From assembly GCA_934630855.1 (NCBI GenBank), contig CAKTWW010000016.1, forward strand, positions 1 to 40,859: DNA of 40,859 bases, read 5' to 3'. The DNA is from an uncultured Collinsella sp. (GTDB lineage: Bacteria; Actinomycetota; Coriobacteriia; Coriobacteriales; Coriobacteriaceae). This document shows positions 25,111 to 32,062 of this stretch, piece by piece. The notes below the pieces were generated by a model, which made no database searches, was not told the DNA's origin, and saw only the letters and a program-made list of their open reading frames with translations. How positions within the stretch are numbered: the first letter of the stretch is position 1; every line of letters starts with the position of its first letter. Both the position numbers and the translations under genes were made by a program.

Positions 25111-26889
25111 ATGGACGAGAAGACCAAAGAGCAGATTCAGCAGGAGGCCGCCGAGCTGGTTGCCAAGCTGCAGCCGCGTTCCGGCAAGTTCCGCACCATC
25201 AGCCCCGAGATGGACCCGCTGCGTCTGGGCTCTGGCTGGAGCATCGAGGACCTGGACAAGCCGCAGGTCATCATCGAGTCGACGTTCGGCGACTCGCACC
25301 CGGGTTCCGCCGGCCTGTTTGAGCTGGTCGAGGAGGTGCGCGCCGGTGTCGCCGAGGCTGGTGGCCACGGCGCCCGTTACTTCTGCACCGATATTTGCGA
25401 CGGCGAGGCCCAGGGCCACGACGGCATCAACTACTCGCTGCCCAGCCGCGACATGATCGCCAACATGATCGAGATTCACGCCAAGGCCACCCCATTCGAC
25501 GCAGGCGTCTTTGTCGCCAGCTGCGATAAGGGCCTGCCCGCGAACCTCATGGCTATGGGCCGCATCAACATCCCCTCCATCGTCGTCACCGGCGGCGTCA
25601 TGGATGCCGGCCCCGACCTGCTGACCCTGGAGCAGCTCGGCGCTATCTCGGCCCGCTACGAGCGCGGCGAGATCTCCCGCGAGGAGCTCGAGTTCGCCAA
25701 GCACAACGCCTGCCCCAGCTGCGGTGCCTGCTCCTTTATGGGCACCGCCTCGACCATGCAGGTCACGGCCGAGGCCCTGGGCCTCATGCTTCCTGGCACG
25801 GCTCTGCTGCCTGCCACCAGCTCCGATCTGCGTGAGTTCGCCCGCGAGGCCGGCCGTCAGTCCGTGTGGCTCTCCGAACACAACCTGTGCCCGCGCGACA
25901 TCGTGACCAAGGAGTCCTTCGAGAACCTCATTATGGTCCACGGCGCCATCTCCGGCTCCACCAACTCGCTGCTGCACATCCCCGCGATCGCCCGTGAGTT
26001 TGGCATCGAGATGTCCGCCGACGACTTCGACCGTCTGCACCGTGGTGCCCACTACCTGCTCAACGTTCGTCCCGCAGGCGAGTGGCCGGCACAGTTCTTC
26101 TACTATGCGGGCGGCGTGCCGCGCATCATGGAGGAGATCAAGTCGATGCTCCACCTCGACGTTATGACCGTTACGGGCAAGACCCTCGGCGAGAACCTCG
26201 AGGACCTCAAGAACAACGGTTACTACGAGAAGTGCGGCCGTTACCTGGAGAAGTGGAACCTCAAGCGCGAGGACATCATCCGTCCGTTCGACCAGGCCTT
26301 CGGCACCGACGGCTCCATCGCCATCATGCACGGCAACCTTGCCCCCGAGGGCGCTGTCGTTAAGCACACCGTCGTTCCGCGTGAAATGTTCCAGGCTACG
26401 CTCAAGGCCCGTCCGTTCGACTGCGAGGAGGACGCCATCCACGCCGTCCTGACGCATGAGGTCAAGCCCGGCGATGCTGTCATCATTCGCTACGAGGGCC
26501 CCAAGGGTTCCGGCATGCCCGAGATGTTCTACACCACCGAGGCTATCGCCAGCGATCCCGAGCTGGGCGCGAGCATCGCCCTGATCACCGACGGTCGCTT
26601 CTCCGGCGCCTCCAAGGGCCCGGCTATCGGCCACGTTTCGCCCGAGGCTGCCGTGGGCGGCCCGATTGCCCTGATCGAGGAGGGCGACCTCATCCAGATC
26701 AACATCCCCGAGCGCTCGCTGTCCATCGTGGGCATTGTCGGCAAGGAGATGGAGCCGGCCGAGGTCGACACCGTCCTGGCAGAGCGTCGCGCCGCTTGGA
26801 AGCCCAAGGCTAACCGCTATACCTCCGGCACGCTCAAGTTCTTTACCGAGCATGCAGTTTCCGCCATCCAGGGTGGCTACATGGAGTAG
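25111..26889 (+). CDS. IlvD/Edd-family sugar-acid dehydratase
   Basis: A 592-residue Fe-S dehydratase. Cluster or active-site motifs visible are [12 protein letters not shown] (Cys138), the [14 protein letters not shown] block (Cys201, 204, 207), [13 protein letters not shown], and [22 protein letters not shown] near the C-terminus. The PCN motif that supplies the first cluster ligand in true dihydroxyacid dehydratases is replaced by GDSHPGS (60-66), as I recall for the xylonate-dehydratase (YjhG/YagF) branch. With the GntP permease upstream, it more likely dehydrates an aldonic acid to a 2-keto-3-deoxy acid than acts in valine/isoleucine synthesis. If the substrate is gluconate, the product is KDG, which feeds KdgK/Eda at 31-33 kb. 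A terminator follows. Confidence 0.8.
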   Translation: MDEKTKEQIQQEAAELVAKLQPRSGKFRTISPEMDPLRLGSGWSIEDLDKPQVIIESTFGDSHPGSAGLFELVEEVRAGVAEAGGHGARYFCTDICDGEAQGHDGINYSLPSRDMIANMIEIHAKATPFDAGVFVASCDKGLPANLMAMGRINIPSIVVTGGVMDAGPDLLTLEQLGAISARYERGEISREELEFAKHNACPSCGACSFMGTASTMQVTAEALGLMLPGTALLPATSSDLREFAREAGRQSVWLSEHNLCPRDIVTKESFENLIMVHGAISGSTNSLLHIPAIAREFGIEMSADDFDRLHRGAHYLLNVRPAGEWPAQFFYYAGGVPRIMEEIKSMLHLDVMTVTGKTLGENLEDLKNNGYYEKCGRYLEKWNLKREDIIRPFDQAFGTDGSIAIMHGNLAPEGAVVKHTVVPREMFQATLKARPFDCEEDAIHAVLTHEVKPGDAVIIRYEGPKGSGMPEMFYTTEAIASDPELGASIALITDGRFSGASKGPAIGHVSPEAAVGGPIALIEEGDLIQINIPERSLSIVGIVGKEMEPAEVDTVLAERRAAWKPKANRYTSGTLKFFTEHAVSAIQGGYME

Positions 26890-26930
26890 CGCCCGGGCGC
26901 ATCGAATTCTCCTCTCATAGATGCGTGGCA

Positions 26931-26966
26931 AAAGGCCCCGAGTTCATACGAGCTCGGGGCCTTTTT
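26931..26966 (+). terminator. Rho-independent terminator of dehydratase operon
   Basis: AAAGGCCCCGAG (26931-26942) pairs perfectly with CTCGGGGCCTTT (26953-26964), followed by a T-run ending at 26966. This is a textbook intrinsic terminator 41 bases after the stop. Confidence 0.9.
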
Positions 26967-26991
26967 CGTCTTGGTTGCGGACGCATTGCTG

Positions 26992-27116
26992 GACGAAAAC
27001 CGTTTGTGTCTGGCATGCAGCCGTACGAAAGCGAAATTTGCGTCTCATTTCCGTACGCAAATCAGACGAAAACCATTTGCGTCTGGTTTAAAACCGTACG
27101 CAAATGGTTTTCGTCT
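26992..27116. repeat. Degenerate repeat with 19-bp perfect inverted ends
   Basis: A 22-base unit at 26992-27013 recurs at 27065-27086 with two differences. The second copy forms a perfect 19-bp inverted repeat with 27098-27116 around a 15-base loop. CGTACG-containing segments lie between. It fills the gap between convergent genes; no T-tract follows. This region otherwise holds nothing I can identify. Confidence 0.7.
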
Positions 27117-27135
27117 TGCGGAGCGTTGACCGCCC

Positions 27136-28227
27136 CTACAGCTCAGCCTCCAGCTCGACTTTGTGATCGTTGAGATAATCACGCATGTAGGGGATGGCGA
27201 ACGACACCTTACCGTAAGAGGGCGCTTCAATAATCGATTCTCTGAGCAAGCGGCTACGGATGGAGCTCACCTGCTGAGGCGTTTTGTTCAGGTCGTTGGC
27301 CACCATGCTGGTCGAACACGTCTGCCCCAACGATGCCATGCTCAGCAGATAAGCGATGCATGTGGGCGGAATGCGCTGCAGCGCGGGCTCAATCACCATG
27401 GCGCAGAAGCGTTCGCGTGCCGTCGCAATGCCACGCTCGGCCTCTTCTTCTCCAATAATCGTCGTATGCGCGCGTCTCGCTAGCTGCCATGCATAGTATC
27501 CAACGAGCTGAATCATAAAAGGATAACCTTGCGTTGCCTCGGCAAGTTGGCTGGCGATGCCGGGCTTGAGCTCCATACCGGATGCCTCGATGGTCCCCTC
27601 GAGGGAGTACGACACCTCGGTAACAGCTACCGCTTTAAGGTCGAAGGGGAGCGCGCGATGTAAGAACGCGAGCATTTTGCCGTTGATGACGCTTTCGATC
27701 ATCGAGGGCAGCCCTGCAAAAATGAAGGCAATATCAAGGTCTTCGCCGATAATCTGTTGAATTGCAATGGAGAGCGTTCGGACCTCGTCGAGTTCGGCAT
27801 CTTGGACCTCATCGAGGGTGATAAGCAGGCCGTTGCCATTTTTGGATATTGTCTGCCTTATCGCGTCGCGCAAAGAAGGGCCAATTCGTTCGATGTCTAT
27901 GCTACCGAGAGATATGCCGGCGACAGCGGGTTCGAATCTAGCGTGTTTGGCTTGAACCTTGGGCTGGAGCTGTTCAAGAATGCGCTGGCAGAGCCCTTCG
28001 GTTGCGACTTCCTTAATAACGGTCCAACCGCGATCTTGAGCAAGACGCGCGCACTCATCAAGGAGGACCGTTTTACCCGTTCCGCGGACACCGGCAATGC
28101 GCATCAGGCGCCCCGGTGCGCCGGGTCCATTGATGAGGCCCTCGTTGAACTCCTCGAGTACATCCTCGCGGCCGATAATCATGGGAGGCGTTTTGCCTGC
28201 TGTAGGTTTAAACGGATTTGTCTGCAT
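27136..28227 (-). CDS. AAA-type ATPase with winged-helix-like C-terminus
   Basis: A 363-residue ATPase. Walker A GVRGTGKT lies at 46-53, Walker B LLITLDEVQD near 132-141, and a sensor-like IAFIFAGLPS follows. The C-terminal part (SMVANDLNKTPQQVSSIRSRLLRES) resembles a winged helix. Such stand-alone ATPases resemble the archaeal ATPase/Orc-like group; their roles in bacteria are poorly known, and some are linked to defence or mobile elements. The start is ATG 28227 because AGAGG lies about 7 bases before it; GTG 28236 would overlap that site. Seven phased 10-bp repeats lie directly upstream, probably its control region. No partner gene is adjacent on the same strand. Confidence 0.7.
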   Translation of the reverse strand: MQTNPFKPTAGKTPPMIIGREDVLEEFNEGLINGPGAPGRLMRIAGVRGTGKTVLLDECARLAQDRGWTVIKEVATEGLCQRILEQLQPKVQAKHARFEPAVAGISLGSIDIERIGPSLRDAIRQTISKNGNGLLITLDEVQDAELDEVRTLSIAIQQIIGEDLDIAFIFAGLPSMIESVINGKMLAFLHRALPFDLKAVAVTEVSYSLEGTIEASGMELKPGIASQLAEATQGYPFMIQLVGYYAWQLARRAHTTIIGEEEAERGIATARERFCAMVIEPALQRIPPTCIAYLLSMASLGQTCSTSMVANDLNKTPQQVSSIRSRLLRESIIEAPSYGKVSFAIPYMRDYLNDHKVELEAEL

Positions 28228-28248
28228 ATGCGCCACCTCTGCTCAAGT

Positions 28249-28318
28249 TATAGCAAGATATAGCAAAGTATAGCAACATATAGCAAAGTATAGCGAGATA
28301 TAGCAACGTATAGCGCGG
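28249..28318. repeat. Seven tandem 10-bp TATAGC repeats
   Basis: Seven units of pattern TATAGCRRVR follow each other without a gap (28249, 28259, 28269, 28279, 28289, 28299, 28309). On the minus strand this reads TTGCTATA at every helical turn, just upstream of the ATPase ribosome site. The strict 10-base phase places each GCTATA on the same face of the helix, as in an iteron or repressor-array site. Confidence 0.9.
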
Positions 28319-28340
28319 TTTGTGGGCTCTTGCGACTGCG

Positions 28341-29021
28341 CTACTCCCCAAACGCCATGTGGATAAAGCGTTTTGCGAACAGCTTATTGGCTACGTTGAT
28401 GACGTGGCCCAGGAACAGTGCTGAGATAGCGGTGGTTACACCAAAGCCGCCCAGGTTGTGCATGAGCACGAGTGATAGGGCGAGGGATGCCGCGACGTGT
28501 GAGCAGTCGAATACGACCTTAACATCGCCAAAGCGACGCTTGAGCTTTTCGGCAATTACCTGCACCAGGCCATCCGGCGCGTTGGGCACGACGCCCATAT
28601 TGACCACCAGGCTTACGCCAAACGCGGTGACGGCAAGCGAAAGCAGCATAGTCGCGACCTGCGCGGGGAGTGCGGTGGGGTGCAGAGGATTGACTGCCAT
28701 AAAGAAGTCGGTGAAGCCGCCGATAAGCGTGGAGAAAAAGAGCTCGAGAAGAATGCGAGGGTTAAACTCGCGACGGAGGATGGCCAACTGTGCTGCGATA
28801 TAGGCAACGTAGGTCACGGTGATCCAAAAACCGAGCGTCTTGCCGGTGAGCATGGACAGGGTCGTGGCAAAGCAAGTGAGGGCGGCCACGCCAAGTCCCG
28901 ATGCCGTCTGGAGGCTCATTCCAAGGGCCAAAATGGCAACGCCGACCAGGTACATGAGCATCCTGGTCGCGGTGTGGCACCAATCGATGTTCTCGCCATT
29001 CATTACAATGAGCGGTCGCAT
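28341..29021 (-). CDS. YczE-like integral membrane protein
   Basis: A 226-residue membrane protein of the YczE/YitT-like group: five or so hydrophobic segments (MLMYLVGVAILALGMSLQTA, GFWITVTYVAYIAAQLAIL, VATMLLSLAVTAFGVSLVV, and others) and a conserved-looking PNAPDGLVQ loop. The function of the family is unknown. I start at ATG 29021, preceded by AAAGGAC. What matters is the control region: its promoter, operator and leader hairpin duplicate those of kdgK, and its leader contains a second copy of the structured element found before eda. It is therefore very probably a member of the KDG regulon, possibly a transporter for a uronate-pathway compound (inference). Confidence 0.7.
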   Translation of the reverse strand: MRPLIVMNGENIDWCHTATRMLMYLVGVAILALGMSLQTASGLGVAALTCFATTLSMLTGKTLGFWITVTYVAYIAAQLAILRREFNPRILLELFFSTLIGGFTDFFMAVNPLHPTALPAQVATMLLSLAVTAFGVSLVVNMGVVPNAPDGLVQVIAEKLKRRFGDVKVVFDCSHVAASLALSLVLMHNLGGFGVTTAISALFLGHVINVANKLFAKRFIHMAFGE

Positions 29022-29053
29022 GTTGCTGCCGTCCTTTCGGTTGTAAGGAGTTA

Positions 29054-29190
29054 GGCTGACCTGGGCCGGCATGAAGAGGGTTATCGGAGGCACTGCTTTT
29101 AGCAAGCAGAAGAGCCGGCCCCTGGTCAGTCATGTAGGAATGCCTTGCGTTGCCGGAATGGGACTGAAGGGCTTGGCAAGGCGGAGGAAA
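29054..29190 (-). promoter_or_regulatory. Structured leader element, copy A (upstream of yczE)
   Basis: Two hairpin domains with conserved single-stranded blocks also found at 31858-32000. Domain 1: an outer stem 29054-29061 with 29124-29131, then GGGCCGGC (29063-29070) with GCCGGCCC (29114-29121), enclosing the invariant GGTTATCGGAGGCACTGCTT (29079-29098). Domain 2: GCCTTGC (29142-29148) with GCAAGGC (29176-29182), enclosing GGAATGGGACTG (29155-29166), then CGGAGGAA. TCAGTC (29126-29131) can alternatively pair with GACTGA (29162-29167). It lies in the 5' leader of the minus-strand gene. I do not recognise a known riboswitch class. Confidence 0.65.
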
Positions 29191-29201
29191 GCAAAGAGGC
29201 T

Positions 29202-29259
29202 GTGTGCGCATCAAGATGCCAAGATGGTAGGGTGCGTCTTAGCATCTTGATGCGCACGC
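29202..29259 (-). other. Leader hairpin with conserved loop, copy A
   Basis: A perfect 16-bp stem (29204-29219 with 29242-29257), extended by a G-T and a G-C pair. The 22-base loop (29220-29241) reads, on the minus strand, TAAGACGCACCCTACC then ATCTTG, and matches the loop of the kdgK leader hairpin at 33159-33180 in 19 of 22 positions, although the stems are mostly unrelated in sequence. Confidence 0.8.
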
Positions 29260-29261
29260 TT

Positions 29262-29313
29262 AACGAAATCGATTTCGTTGCTGCCTAGTATACTCATTCG
29301 TGAACATTTGCAA
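29262..29313 (-). promoter_or_regulatory. yczE promoter and LacI-type operator
   Basis: On the minus strand TTGCAA (29308-29313), 15 bases, then TATACT (29287-29292), followed by the perfect palindrome AACGAAATCGATTTCGTT (29262-29279) at the expected start site. The kdgK promoter at 33215-33267 has the same boxes, spacing and order. Confidence 0.75.
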
Positions 29314-29314
29314 A

Positions 29315-29403
29315 TATAATTTCAAAAGAAAAGGTGAACGTTCACCTAATGGCAACAACTTATTCGTTGTATGATATCTATAACGTATTCGAAACCGATT
29401 TCG
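29315..29403 (+). promoter_or_regulatory. Possible HIT-gene promoter with two operator-like palindromes
   Basis: A consensus -10 TATAAT (29315-29320) on the plus strand lacks a clear -35. It is followed by the perfect palindrome GGTGAACGTTCACC (29333-29346) and by CGAAACCGATTTCG (29390-29403), which is the exact reverse complement of the kdgK operator core at 33216-33229. The HIT gene may thus share KdgR-type control. Confidence 0.5.
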
Positions 29404-29508
29404 CAATGGTTGAATGAGTACGGAGCCTACCCGTCTTTAAGTGGTGCAAAAAGAAGGCTGTGCCCGATCAAGGGCGGCTGCAACACTATCCAAACCGAAA
29501 GGACCATC

Positions 29509-29943
29509 ATGGAACAGCACACCGATTGCTCGTATTGCATGTGCGGGACTGACAACACACTCGTCGATGCCTTCGGCATTCCCATGCTCGACCTGCCCGC
29601 CAGCAAGCTCATCCTGTTTAAGGAGCAGAGCCACAAGGGCCGCGTGATTGTTGCCTCCAAGCAGCATGTTGACGACATCTCTTGCATGTCCGAGGAAGAC
29701 GCGGCTGCCTTTATGGCCGACGTTCGCCACGTTGCCGCTGCGCTGCACAAGGCGTTCAACCCCGACAAGATCAACTTTGGCGCCTACGGCGACACTATGC
29801 ATCACCTGCATGTCCACATCGTCCCTAAGTACAAGGACGACCCGTTTGAGTTTGGCGATGTGTTTGCCATGAACCCCGGCCGCGTCACGCTCGAGCCGGC
29901 TCAGTACGACGAGGTCGCCCAGGCAATCATCGCCAACCTGTAA
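29509..29943 (+). CDS. HIT-family nucleotide hydrolase
   Basis: A 144-residue histidine-triad protein. The motif HLHVHIVPK gives the triad His99, His101 and His103; an N-terminal Cys cluster (Cys7, 10, 12, DCSYCMC) suggests zinc binding. HIT enzymes hydrolyse AMP-linked compounds or dinucleoside polyphosphates. The start ATG 29509 has GAAAGGA just upstream; a longer frame from 29371 would read through the operator. It is divergent from yczE. Its substrate and its link to uronate metabolism are unknown. Confidence 0.85.
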   Translation: MEQHTDCSYCMCGTDNTLVDAFGIPMLDLPASKLILFKEQSHKGRVIVASKQHVDDISCMSEEDAAAFMADVRHVAAALHKAFNPDKINFGAYGDTMHHLHVHIVPKYKDDPFEFGDVFAMNPGRVTLEPAQYDEVAQAIIANL

Positions 29944-29964
29944 GAAGCCTTAATCCCTCTTGTA

Positions 29965-30031
29965 AGTTGCGGTGAAATGCGGACTGTTTTACTGCCCAGG
30001 CGGCGTAAACAGGCCGCATTTCACCGCAACT
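29965..30031. repeat. 67-bp palindromic repeat, copy 3
   Basis: Arms AGTTGCGGTGAAATGCGG and CCGCATTTCACCGCAACT pair perfectly (29965-29982 with 30014-30031). It lies 22 bases after the HIT stop, in the same length and orientation as the other copies. Confidence 0.85.
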
Positions 30032-30101
30032 GCGGAGGCGGGGGATGCGATAGTATTGCATGGTGGTATTCGACTAACCGAGGGTTTCTTCCGAGGGCTT
30101 T

Positions 30102-30794
30102 ATGGAACAGCACCAGCATTATCAGAGTCTGCAAGACCAGGCATACAACGCATTGCGCTCCAAGATCATTTATGCCGAGCTCAAGCCCGGTACGCGCCTT
30201 TCGGCGATTGGTTTGGAAAAGGAGACGGGGATCGGCCGCACACCCATTCGCGAGTCCTTTGTGCGCCTGCGCGAGCAGGAGCTGGTGGAAACGCGCCCCA
30301 AGAGCGGCACCTATGTCTCAAAAATTAGCATGGAGCGTGCCGAGAACGCCTGCTTTTTGCGCGAAAAGCTCGAGAGAAGCGTGCTGATCAAATGCTGCTC
30401 GGCTGCCACGCCCGAGCAAAAGCACCGGCTTGAGCAGATTCTTGCCGAGTCAGAGTCGCTCGACCACAGCGAGACGCGTCGCTTCTTTGACCTGGACAAC
30501 CTGTTCCACGAGACGTGCTTTGAGATTGCCGGTCGCCATATGCTGTGGGATTGGATGAAGAGCATCAACACGCATTTTGAGCGGTATAACTGGCTGCGTG
30601 CGGTGTCGCAGGATCTGGATTGGGAGCCGATTCGTCGGCAACACCGCCGAATCCTCGAGGCCATTAAGGAAGGCGACACCGATGCGGCGAGCTATCTGGC
30701 GCAGACGCATCTGCATCTGATGCTCGAAGAGCAGGGCCCAGTTATCGCCCTGCATCCCGATTACTTCGAGCTGCCCAAAGGCTCGTCCATCTAA
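30102..30794 (+). CDS. GntR-family regulator (FCD type)
   Basis: A 230-residue GntR/FCD regulator: N-terminal winged helix (LSAIGLEKETGIGRTPIRESFVRL, wing RPKSGTYVSKI) and an all-helical C-terminal domain (FFDLDNLFHETCFEIAGR). A copy of the 67-bp palindrome flanks it on each side. No adjacent enzyme gene shows an obvious target; it may act on the neighbouring HIT or KDG genes, or elsewhere. The ligand is unknown. Confidence 0.8.
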   Translation: MEQHQHYQSLQDQAYNALRSKIIYAELKPGTRLSAIGLEKETGIGRTPIRESFVRLREQELVETRPKSGTYVSKISMERAENACFLREKLERSVLIKCCSAATPEQKHRLEQILAESESLDHSETRRFFDLDNLFHETCFEIAGRHMLWDWMKSINTHFERYNWLRAVSQDLDWEPIRRQHRRILEAIKEGDTDAASYLAQTHLHLMLEEQGPVIALHPDYFELPKGSSI

Positions 30795-30808
30795 TCTATC
30801 CCCTCATA

Positions 30809-30875
30809 AGTTGCGGTGGAATAGGGACTGTTTTGCGGCCCAGACGGCGCAAACAGTCCCTATTTCACCGCAACT
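30809..30875. repeat. 67-bp palindromic repeat, copy 4
   Basis: AGTTGCGGTGGAATAGGGAC (30809-30828) pairs with GTCCCTATTTCACCGCAACT (30856-30875) with one G-T-type difference. The middle (TGTTTTGCGGCCCAGACGGC) closely matches copy 3, which lies 844 bases away. Confidence 0.85.
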
Positions 30876-30902
30876 GCGTTGAGGCGTGGCCGGGGTACAA
30901 AG

Positions 30903-30966
30903 ATGCGGTGCCGTTTGGAGGAACAGACCGGAAGCAGGGGGTCGATTCCTCCAGACGGCACCGCAT
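30903..30966. other. Inverted repeat with 21-base arms
   Basis: Bases 30903-30923 and 30946-30966 pair at 20 of 21 positions around a 22-base loop. It is one of three consecutive foldbacks in the 371-base gap between the GntR gene and eda; no coding frame of interest is seen here. Confidence 0.7.
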
Positions 30967-31014
30967 TTGTTTTGGCGCTCTGGGCTATGTTGAAGAGTTT
31001 AATCGGTCAAGAAA

Positions 31015-31113
31015 AAGCGGCTCGAAGGCGTGTCGCTTCCGTCACGTTCTATCAGCATACAAGACGGTTTCGGTTCTTGTCCGTGACGGAAACGGCACGC
31101 TTCCGAGCCGCTT
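31015..31113. other. Long inverted repeat with 32-base arms
   Basis: Bases 31015-31046 and 31082-31113 pair at 28 of 32 positions, the exceptions being G-U-compatible or A/G changes, around a 35-base loop. On the minus strand it is followed by CTTTTTC, so it could back up the eda terminator, but its length is unusual for a terminator. Confidence 0.65.
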
Positions 31114-31114
31114 C

Positions 31115-31145
31115 AAAAAAAGGGGCGCGGTCTAGGTAGCGCCCC
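31115..31145 (-). terminator. Terminator of kdgK-eda operon
   Basis: On the minus strand GGGGCGC (31145-31139) pairs with GCGCCCC (31128-31122), followed by seven T (31121-31115). It lies 21 bases after the eda stop. Confidence 0.85.
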
Positions 31146-31165
31146 CCACGATAGAGAGCTACTTA

Positions 31166-31807
31166 CTAGCCGCGGACCTTCTTGACGACGTCCATGGCCT
31201 CGCGCGCGATCTGCTCGACCTTGGAGAAGTCGCCGTCGGCGAACAGGGCCGGCTTGACCATCCAGGTGCCACCGCAAGCGATGATGGCAGAGGAGCTTAG
31301 GTACTCCTCGACGTTGGAGGTGCTCACGCCACCGGTGGGCATAAAGCGGTGGCCGACAAACGGAGCGGCGAGTGCCTTGATGGTGTTAAGACCGCCGTAC
31401 TGAGCCGCGGGGAAGAACTTGGTGACCTTGAGGCCCAGGTTGACGGCAGCGGTGACCTCGGAGGGGGTCACGGTGCCGGGCAGCACGGGCAGGTCGATGT
31501 CGATGCAGTGCTTGACGACAGCCTCGTTGTAGCCCGGGGAGACGATGAACTTGGCACCGGCGGCGCGGGCCTGCTCAACCTGCTCGACGGTCAGGACGGT
31601 GCCGGCACCGACGCACATCTCGGGCTCGGCCTCGGCCATAGCGGCGATGCACTCGGCAGCGCAAGTGGTGCGGAAGGTGACCTCGGCGGACTTCATGCCG
31701 GCTGCCATAAGGGCGTGGGCGAGCGGAGCGGCGTCCTCGACCTTGTCGAGCACGACGACCGGCACGATGCCCAGAGACTCAAGCGTGGTGTAGAACTGAT
31801 CGAACAT
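31166..31807 (-). CDS. eda: KDPG aldolase (2-dehydro-3-deoxyphosphogluconate aldolase)
   Basis: A 213-residue class I aldolase that splits KDPG into pyruvate and glyceraldehyde-3-phosphate. The Schiff-base lysine is Lys130 (KVTKFFPAA) and the catalytic Glu is Glu42 (AEVTFRT); GAGTVLT at 68-74 and MPTGGVS bind phosphate. The start ATG 31807 follows AAAGGAAC. It is the second gene of a kdgK-eda unit, but 255 bases separate it from kdgK and hold a GC-rich hairpin and the structured element, so its expression may be tuned separately. A strong terminator follows. Confidence 0.92.
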   Translation of the reverse strand: MFDQFYTTLESLGIVPVVVLDKVEDAAPLAHALMAAGMKSAEVTFRTTCAAECIAAMAEAEPEMCVGAGTVLTVEQVEQARAAGAKFIVSPGYNEAVVKHCIDIDLPVLPGTVTPSEVTAAVNLGLKVTKFFPAAQYGGLNTIKALAAPFVGHRFMPTGGVSTSNVEEYLSSSAIIACGGTWMVKPALFADGDFSKVEQIAREAMDVVKKVRG

Positions 31808-31857
31808 GATGTTCCTTTCGATGTGCGGCGCGCGCGGGCGCGAAATTGCTAAGGGTG

Positions 31858-32000
31858 GATTGGCCTTAGCCGGCTTTGGGATGGTTATCGGAGGCACTGC
31901 TTGGGGTCACAAGCAATTCCAAAGCCGGCTACTCGGCCAGTCGTGAAGAAATGTCAGGCAAAACCGGAATGGGACTGGTGGTTTTGCCCGACCGGAGGAA
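31858..32000 (-). promoter_or_regulatory. Structured leader element, copy B (upstream of eda)
   Basis: Same architecture as 29054-29190. Domain 1: outer stem 31858-31865 with 31935-31942 (one G-T pair), then a perfect 13-bp stem 31867-31879 with 31919-31931, enclosing GGTTATCGGAGGCACTGCTT (31883-31902). Domain 2: GGCAAAACC (31957-31965) with GGTTTTGCC (31980-31988), enclosing GGAATGGGACTG (31966-31977), then CGGAGGAA (31993-32000). CCAGTC (31937-31942) can alternatively pair with GACTGG (31973-31978). Stems differ from copy A but keep pairing; loops are near identical. Confidence 0.65.
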
Positions 32001-32007
32001 TCGGGGA

Positions 32008-32047
32008 GCGGGCTGCAGGGGTATGGGTATGGGAAACTGCAGCCCGC
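32008..32047 (-). other. Intercistronic hairpin after kdgK
   Basis: GCGGGCTGCAG (32008-32018) pairs perfectly with CTGCAGCCCGC (32037-32047) 16 bases after the kdgK stop. Without a T-tract it is more likely a stabilising or pausing hairpin than a full terminator. Confidence 0.65.
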
Positions 32048-32062
32048 GGAATGGGGAACGAA

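Noticed and set aside
25111..26889. ilvD (branched-chain amino acid synthesis)
   Set aside because: The PCN motif is replaced by GDSHPGS and the neighbours are a GntP permease and a FadR-type regulator rather than ilv genes.
25000..26931. 643-codon minus-strand frame
   Set aside because: It is the antisense shadow of the dehydratase gene, which has clear cluster motifs; the shadow has none.
28249..28318. CRISPR array
   Set aside because: Units are 10 bases with no spacers, and no cas genes are present.
29054..29190. T-box leader
   Set aside because: No T-box antiterminator sequence is present, and the downstream gene is not an aminoacyl-tRNA or amino-acid gene.
31883..31902. SAM-I-like riboswitch signature (resemblance to GGAGGGACUGGCCC)
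   Set aside because: The resemblance is short, on the strand opposite to the downstream genes, and the rest of the SAM-I fold is absent.
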